DNA of 64,000 nt from Thereva unica (Eukaryota > Arthropoda > Insecta > Diptera > Therevidae): positions 158,177,850 to 158,241,849 of the forward strand of contig OX465283.1 in the NCBI GenBank assembly GCA_949987705.1, read 5' to 3'. Position 1 is the first letter of the stretch. Each line of letters begins with the position of its first letter. A program made the translations under genes and the position numbers. Of this stretch, positions 58,415 to 64,000 are shown piece by piece. The notes below the pieces were generated by a model, which was not told the DNA's origin, did no database searches, and saw only the letters and a program-made list of their open reading frames with translations.

Positions 58415-58870
58415 TTACCATTGGCTCAACTGCAGGCTAACATAGTCCATTCTGAAGTTCCAATTTTCGATGACGCGTTCGAGCAATTCGAGGGGTATTT
58501 GGCCAATGACGTAAGTAATGTTGGCTTCATATCTCAATCGTAGTCTGCCTATCAATGTAGACTTTGGATTTTACGGAGCCAGAGAGGAGAAAATCTAGAG
58601 ATGTGATATGATAGGATCTAGGCGTTTAATACTTCTTCTTCTTCTTCTTTAACGTCTCTACAACCGGGATCCGGTCCTGGCCTCTCGCAACTGTTCTCTC
58701 CACCGGTCCCGATTCTGAGCCAATGTCATCCAGTTTGGCATTTAATAAACCCGGGAAATTAACAGCTCACCGAATTCTTCTAGCAATAAAGCCATAGTTT
58801 CACGAATTTTGTGGCACGTAACGCCATTTTCTTGGGTCGTCGAGATCACGAGCTTTAATTTCAAACAGCA
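58415..58870 (-). pseudogene. Mariner-like transposase C-terminal half, interrupted
   Basis: From 58870 downward: QENGVTCHKIRETMALLLEE with FGELLISR, then an RTE insertion (58632-58740), then PRSYHITSLDFLLSGSVKS and, after a frame change, LRYEANITYVIGQIPLELLE with RVIENWNFRMDY. The family normally reads QDGATCH; here the catalytic Asp is Asn. The hAT-like MITE at 58896 cuts off the 5' part. Confidence 0.75.
58632..58740 (-). mobile_element. 109-bp 5'-truncated RTE insertion
   Basis: The sequence matches 18117-18225 with only a few differences and ends in (GAA)n. It is flanked by the 7-bp duplication TTTAATA at 58625-58631 and 58741-58747, and interrupts the mariner coding sequence. Confidence 0.85.
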
Positions 58871-58895
58871 AATAATCCGCCGTACTCTTTCATTT

Positions 58896-59395
58896 CCCAG
58901 CGGAAAATGGAGTGCTCCAATAGCCATCTTTGAGCACTCCAAAAGGACCTTACAGCGCTCCCGTTCCCATACCAGTTCCATATGCTTTTTAACATTGCGT
59001 GTCATTGTAGGGGAGCATATGTTTTTATGCTCCTCAAAAGCGTTCTAGGAGCATTATAAAAAGCTTTTTAAAAAAGAAATATTCATGGGGCGCCTGTTGG
59101 TATGTGATCCTGTATCGAAGAGCTTTTATTTTGTTCATCTTTTGCAATTGCCTTTTTCTTGCGAAGCCCGAGGGTGGCTTTATCTAAGCAGTTCCCCAAC
59201 GAAATTCTAACCACTTCCAAAGCTGGTTGTCCTCCGTATCGAACGAGAGCCGGGCTGTTGAGTATACTGATATATCACGAAGATAATTGCCAGTTTTCTT
59301 TTTTATCTATAAAATTTATGAAAACTCCAGGAAATCTCCCTTGAGAGTGCTCCAAGTAAGCTCCCCGTGCATCGCTCCCAATTTTTCCCACTGGG
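58896..59395 (-). mobile_element. hAT-like MITE with embedded 5S-derived segment, copy 2
   Basis: This 500-bp element has inverted ends CCCAGCGGAAAA and TTTTTCCCACTGGG and subterminal GGAGTGCTCC, GAGCACTCC and CAGCGCTCCC motifs. It aligns throughout with 1075-1540. No transposase and no clear 8-bp duplication. Confidence 0.65.
59161..59280 (-). repeat. 5S rRNA-derived segment (copy 6, inside MITE)
   Basis: The reverse complement carries CGGCTCTCGTTCGATACGGA, GTGGTTAGAATTTCGTTGGG and GAACTGCTTAG. It is more diverged from 5S than the free copies and resembles copy 1. Confidence 0.65.
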
Positions 59396-59396
59396 T

Positions 59397-59515
59397 TGAT
59401 ACCCGTGGGCTCGGTGGAGTACAATTGCAAAAATTGGCGACATTTTAGAACCGTCTTCTTGTTTTTTTTTTTACCAAATGGTCAGATTGCATTTAGTACG
59501 TATACAATACATGTT
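59397..59515 (+). repeat. Direct repeat F, unit 1
   Basis: GATACCCGTG, CACAATTGCAA-type and AAATGGTCAGATTGC sequences recur at 59796-59916. Between them, GTTGAGTTAAACTCAGG and CAACTCAACTATGCAACTC form a loose inverted pair. Confidence 0.6.
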
Positions 59516-59795
59516 GAGTTAAACTCAGGTTGAACCGGTGCCGAACTACATGTAGACGCGTGTCGAGTTGAGTTAGGGTCGAGGTTCTTGGATTGAGTTG
59601 AAATTATGGATACAGACGGGAGTTCAGTAGTTGGGTAGTTGAATTTAGTTGACATCAGATTTTTTGTAACGTGTAGTGTTTTTTTATTTTCAACTCCACC
59701 TCAACTCAACTATGCAACTCATCATGTAAACATACTTACTTTCGCTAATTGACACCACACAGCTAATTGTATTCTACCTGTCATATCCTGTCATT

Positions 59796-59916
59796 TAATA
59801 CCCATGTCAGAGGGGGCCACGGAGCACAATTGCAATAATGGGCCGCCATTTTGGAACCGTCATATTGATTTTTTCACAAAATGGTCAGATTGCGTTGTCA
59901 TCCAAACTAAACATGT
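59796..59916 (+). repeat. Direct repeat F, unit 2
   Basis: AATACCCATGTCAG, GGAGCACAATTGCAATAATG, TTTTGGAACCGTC and AAATGGTCAGATTGCGTTG match unit 1 at about 80 percent. Confidence 0.6.
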
Positions 59917-61756
59917 ATTTCAGCTCAATCGGAAACCGAGAAGTGGGTCAATTTGATGAGTATTTTTCAAAGAACGTCCATATTTATAATAAGTTTGAAT
60001 AATGTAAACGCATTGTTGCAATGGGACCACCTTCTAGTAAAACAAAATGGCTTATGTCATTTGCAAAGACGTCATGTGTAAACATTATATAGTGGTGACA
60101 TCTAGGCGTCACATGTGGAAGAAAGTGTTCTAAATTGTATTTGTGCGCTCTTATTCTGTGAAGCTGTTGCACGATATAATTCAATAGTATTCTGGTACCC
60201 TTTCTTTTCTATTCGGTATCAGATGAAGACTTCTGATTTTATTGCATTTGACTTGGAACTTAGCTTTCAACATGCTATTTCTGCCCTCAGCACTGGCTTT
60301 TGCCTAGGCTTGAAACCAACTTTCCTGCATTATTCCAACTAGCCTATTTTTGGATCGCACCTTTCTGCATAGTGATGCTATAAATAATACTGATGAGCAC
60401 CCTTGTAGGTTAGCCGTGGATACTTCTTATGGTCGCACTGGTGTTTCTGCAGACCTTTAGCAATAGTTATATAAACGTTTCGATGAATGAACTTTACTCT
60501 CTATGACACAATGTTCAGTTATTAGTAGATAAACCTTGAAAATTTGTGTGTTTGCTATACCCTGCCCCAAAATCAAGCACCCCCTGCACAGTCAATCCTC
60601 CAACTGCTGCCAATCAATTCCAGTTCGCAGCACGCGAATTCTGGCGTGATTTTAAATTCAACATTAAAGTTCGTCTAAATAACCAAAACGCATCCTTTTA
60701 TGACCTACAAACTTGCTGTGCGCAAACATCCCCGAATGAGGAGCATTAATTAAATTCGCAAATGGCCAAATGCGAAGTCTACACAACGAAAGCGCCCAGG
60801 ATTAGAATACCTCTGCGAGAGGCCGAGCGTCAGATTTAGCGCGAAATGTGTGCCACTACTATTCATGGGGATTCACAGATCCAAACTTCGCCAGACCCAG
60901 CCTCGTCTAGCCACGAACATTTCCACAGCTGCACACATGCCAATGTGCCCCCGTTTATCCCGAATCCGATCCACATGGAGCACCAGCAGGAGCAGCAGCA
61001 GCACAGACTGTAGACACCCATACAGGACTCGTGCAAAATGCATTACACTAGCGCCAGACCGACGTTCAAGCGGTGTACTATGCCGGGGCAACTATCCTTG
61101 TGGAGCTATGCTGCCGCTTAATGCAGTTATGTTCAAAGTTAGATTTGGTGAAAGTTTTGGGGGGCTTTATCTATTTACAAAATGTTTGCAGCAGATTGTT
61201 CTCTCACTTTCTACTGCCACAGTTCCACTGCGCCCCAGCCAGCACAGTCCTGCTGCAGGATGAGGGCCGGGCAGTGTGAGCTGCTGTGCGAGGGGAGGGG
61301 AGAGAGTGCTTTGTATGCCATAAAGGACGTAATAGTTTTGCCACTTGTTGCTGTGCTGCACGATAAATTAATATATTCAATCCCCTTTAAAACTGTGTGT
61401 GCATATCTATGGTGATGTGAGCCCAGAAAGGGGACATCCATTGTTGTTAAGCATTTAAAGATTCGCAAAATGATGGCTTCGCATTCCATGTAACACACAA
61501 AGTGGTTATGAAACGATTTCCATGAATTACGGTAATGGATTCCTATGTATTTTTTAATTTACTTTGCAAGGAAGGGCGGTCTTTGGAGAATCTTGGGTTT
61601 TTGGAGAGACCCATTCAGCCTAAAACTTATTGTCAACTTATTTGTTGGTTTTCCTGAATTCACTACATCCGGAAAATAACATTGGAATCGCAATAGCTCC
61701 TTTATCGTTACAAACCTTATATCCGGATTGCATATTAGTAGGGGTAAGTAAAAGGG
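59917..61756. other. Apparently unique DNA, GC-richer from 60.5 to 61.4 kb
   Basis: No transposon motif. The island has TAAT-rich words (ATTAATTAAATT near 60744), TTTATGACC near 60697, and the dyad TTCGCA...TGCGAA at 60755-60776. ORFs such as 60850-61263 have no recognised domain. A regulatory role is possible but unproven. Confidence 0.35.
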
Positions 61757-61855
61757 GCTTCGGTAGCCTAGGGGTTCAGGCGCCCGACAACCTTGTTCGA
61801 TTTCACGCAGAGGAAGGGTCTTTCACCTTTCTACTTTTCCTACCGTGGTAATATT
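61757..61855 (+). repeat. tRNA-derived SINE, copy 2
   Basis: GGCTTCGGTAGCCTAGGGGT, CAGGCGCCCGACAACC and a B-box-like TTGTTCGATTTC match the minus-strand unit at 18283-18365. GCAGAGGAAGGGTCTTTCAC follows as possible SINE body. Confidence 0.6.
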
Positions 61856-62084
61856 GGTTTAGAGTAAATTTGGAAAAAGTCATTATCCTGTTTTATTAAG
61901 TTTTAATAAGTTACCATGACAAGTAGAATCTGCCCCGTTCTCTCATTTTAAGCCTCTCCTCTATCTTGTTTCCAAATGTAGGGGTTCTAATTACAGTGGT
62001 ACGGTGTCAGAGGAGGGGACCTGTTTGGTTGGGTCTCTGGCCCTGTTTTCATCGGCATGATTTTGTCCTTCCGCGTCTGCATCA

Positions 62085-62185
62085 GAAGTTCGCATCGTAT
62101 CGTTTTCTCAAGAGGTCCCCCAACTGGATACTGATCACGTTCAATGCTACTTGACTTTCGCATCGAACGAGAACAGGTCTATTAA
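62085..62185 (-). repeat. 5S rRNA-derived segment (copy 7)
   Basis: The reverse complement has CTGTTCTCGTTCGATGCG, AAGTAGCATTGAACGTG, ATCAGTATCCAGTTGGGGG and ACCTCTTG, following insect 5S but more diverged at the 3' end. Confidence 0.6.
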
Positions 62186-63296
62186 ATGTGCTAAATAACA
62201 CCCGTTACGATCATTAACATAAATACCTGAAATATGAAGCAAGGCAATAACAAAAACTAAGTCTTTGTATGAGTACCGGGTGCGGCCTGGAGGTGGGGGT
62301 GACTAATGGCAATCCACATTTGTTGTCACGGATTCTGATACTCCGTATGGAAATATAAAACTTTTGTTGGATGATTTTTGGGGAGAATTTTGATTTTTGA
62401 TGAGTTTGTAGGTGACAAATGTTCTTATTTCTCTTCAGAGATTCAGAATCGGTGAAAAAATGAGGGTTGCCATTTGAAATTCCAGATTCACCAGTGGGGG
62501 ATGGTGGTGTCGGTGAGATATGTGTGCGAATGGCCTGGAATTGAATTGGCCACACCTCGCGACGCGAAAACGAAATCCCAGCAGAGGCCGCAGCAACTAG
62601 AAGATCTTGGGCAGAGCTTATAGCTGTCGCACTATGACGAGTCCGACCTATGAGGGTTTAAAGAAGAATAACTAAAGTGAGTAAGATTCCACCCTCCAAA
62701 TTGAGCAACTTTTGGTTCGAGACTTTTTTCACGAAAACCTTATCTTCAAGAATCTCGGATCGTTTCCGGACTTTTGCCAAACCTAGTATAAGTTTTGGAG
62801 GTCGTAGGTATCTGATTTATGTACTCTAACGCAGTTTAATGCATGTTAGAATCAAACTTGTGAAAAAAAACTCTTTATTGGCTTTAATTTGCTTGTGTTT
62901 TTTATCAATTTGGCATTACAATGGTTCCTCGTTGGAAGCATGACATTGTACTGTCACAAAAAACTCATTTCATAATCGTGCCCTACCCAACACTATATAA
63001 TTTGAACTCTTGGATGTTGTAGGAGTTCGAAAATACTAACTGCGAAATAGTACATCCATAGTCGAATTGTTCTATTCAGAAACGAATTCATAGTTTCTAG
63101 AGTGTGCGAAAAGGCAGGTTCTAGGCATAAGCCGAACCGACTAGTCTGATGTTACGGGAATAACATCTATACTATACTCGTTTAGGAAATAGCAAGCAAT
63201 GTGTTGGAGTAATATTAGATCAGGAACACATTCGTTTTGAACATAAAACGACAGGAATCTCGCAATCAGTGCTGATTGTGTGTTTCTTTAAAGCGG
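62186..63296. other. Interval with nothing recognised
   Basis: ORF 62214-62555 (minus) has no domain. Confidence 0.35.
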
Positions 63297-63372
63297 CCCA
63301 CACACTCTCAGTTTTAACTGCGCAGTTGAACTGAGTAAAAAAACTGAATAAACTGAACTGAAAGTGTGTGGG
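63297..63372. repeat. Small palindromic element
   Basis: CCCACACACTCTCAGTT is mirrored by AACTGAAAGTGTGTGGG 76 bp apart, with the perfect palindrome AACTGCGCAGTT inside. It shares the AACTGA and TCAGTT words of repeat E. The final 63373-64000 shows nothing recognised. Confidence 0.6.
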
Positions 63373-64000
63373 TTCGTCAGTTCGTTGTACGGTTGTTTTT
63401 TTTCTCAGTCTCAATCTCAGTCAATTTTGTTGATTTGAGTTCATCTTTTCAATAATGGCAAATGGGCGAAACTGGGGGTCCAGAAGCTCAAGTCTGAGGA
63501 TTCAGTGAAATTAGTTCAAAAGTGTAAGAGGGAACAATTCATCTAAAAATCACCATCATGGGCTTCATTAATCGTTCGACGTTTAGAGACGCGTAAGGAC
63601 TAGCAAAACTAATTTTAGAAGTACTGAACAAACCCGTTCCAATTCTCGCATAATTTTATGACGACAGACAGATAAGTCTTAAGAAGATACAAGAATCTGG
63701 TATGCAACTCGTACAGGCATTCCTAGGCCTTTATATATAATTCCTTACGTTGCCTGACGTTGAATTGAACGCAGTCTTTCTCAACCTGGTATTTATGCTA
63801 CAAGATGCGTCGTTACCAAAAAAAACTTCTACAATTGATCAATAAAGATCAATAAAGGTCAAAAAAAATTTAGCATACCAAATCTCCATTTGAAGCGATT
63901 CGGTGTACCTCTTAAGATCACAAACGATGAAGGTACGAAGGTTATTCGGCACTCATCAAATCCAGATAACCACTTATGATCCGCAGACAAACCGGATGGT

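Noticed and set aside
1..64000. CRISPR arrays, bacterial operons, ribosome binding sites
   Set aside because: The sequence is clearly animal nuclear DNA; no regularly spaced repeat array was seen apart from the 145-bp tandem unit and microsatellites.

Overview
The window looks like a gene-poor, repeat-rich stretch of a large insect genome, most likely a fly. Reasons: high A+T with GC-richer islands, a mix of transposons typical of arthropods, and repeats derived from 5S rRNA whose internal control region matches the insect type of 5S. This is inference; no host gene here names the species. No complete host gene was found. The best host coding evidence is one short first exon at 19791-19884 with a good start context and a GTAAGT donor. 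Weaker 5' leader or promoter candidates lie at about 13.8-14.6 kb and 38.9-39.0 kb.

Layout. 0.5-0.9 kb: non-LTR reverse transcriptase (RT) relic. 1.1-1.5 kb: hAT-like MITE carrying a 5S-derived segment. 1.8-7.45 kb: a 5'-truncated I-like non-LTR fragment split by an apparently intact Ty3/Gypsy LTR retrotransposon of CsRn1 type on the minus strand (gag, pol, identical LTRs, tRNA-Trp primer site). 8.3-10 kb: GC-richer unique DNA. 10.5-18.4 kb: RTE, R1/I-like and SINE fragments, including a near-complete RTE RT domain at 16.9-18.2 kb. 19.6-19.9 kb: promoter and first coding exon candidate. 20-23 kb: foldback element plus RTE endonuclease and RT relics. 23.6-26 kb: low-complexity DNA with G-quadruplex and poly-C tracts. 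27-37 kb: mariner-like relics, a 5S-like repeat and a foldback MITE. 38-40.5 kb: low-complexity, leader-like DNA. 41-44.4 kb: MITEs, two nested TIR elements and a Helitron helicase fragment. 46-52.6 kb: dispersed repeats, RTE and I-like relics and a TIR element with a 145-bp tandem repeat. 54-60 kb: 5S-like repeats, RT relics, a perfect 47-bp hairpin, a Tc3-like relic and a nest of mariner, RTE and MITE. 60.5-64 kb: mostly unique DNA with a tRNA-derived SINE and one more 5S-like repeat.

How it fits together. Only the LTR element looks able to act autonomously. The other elements are truncated, frameshifted or non-autonomous, and several are nested with recognisable target-site duplications, which gives relative ages. 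The most unusual theme is a dispersed family of at least seven 5S rRNA-derived segments, all on the minus strand, two of them inside copies of one MITE.
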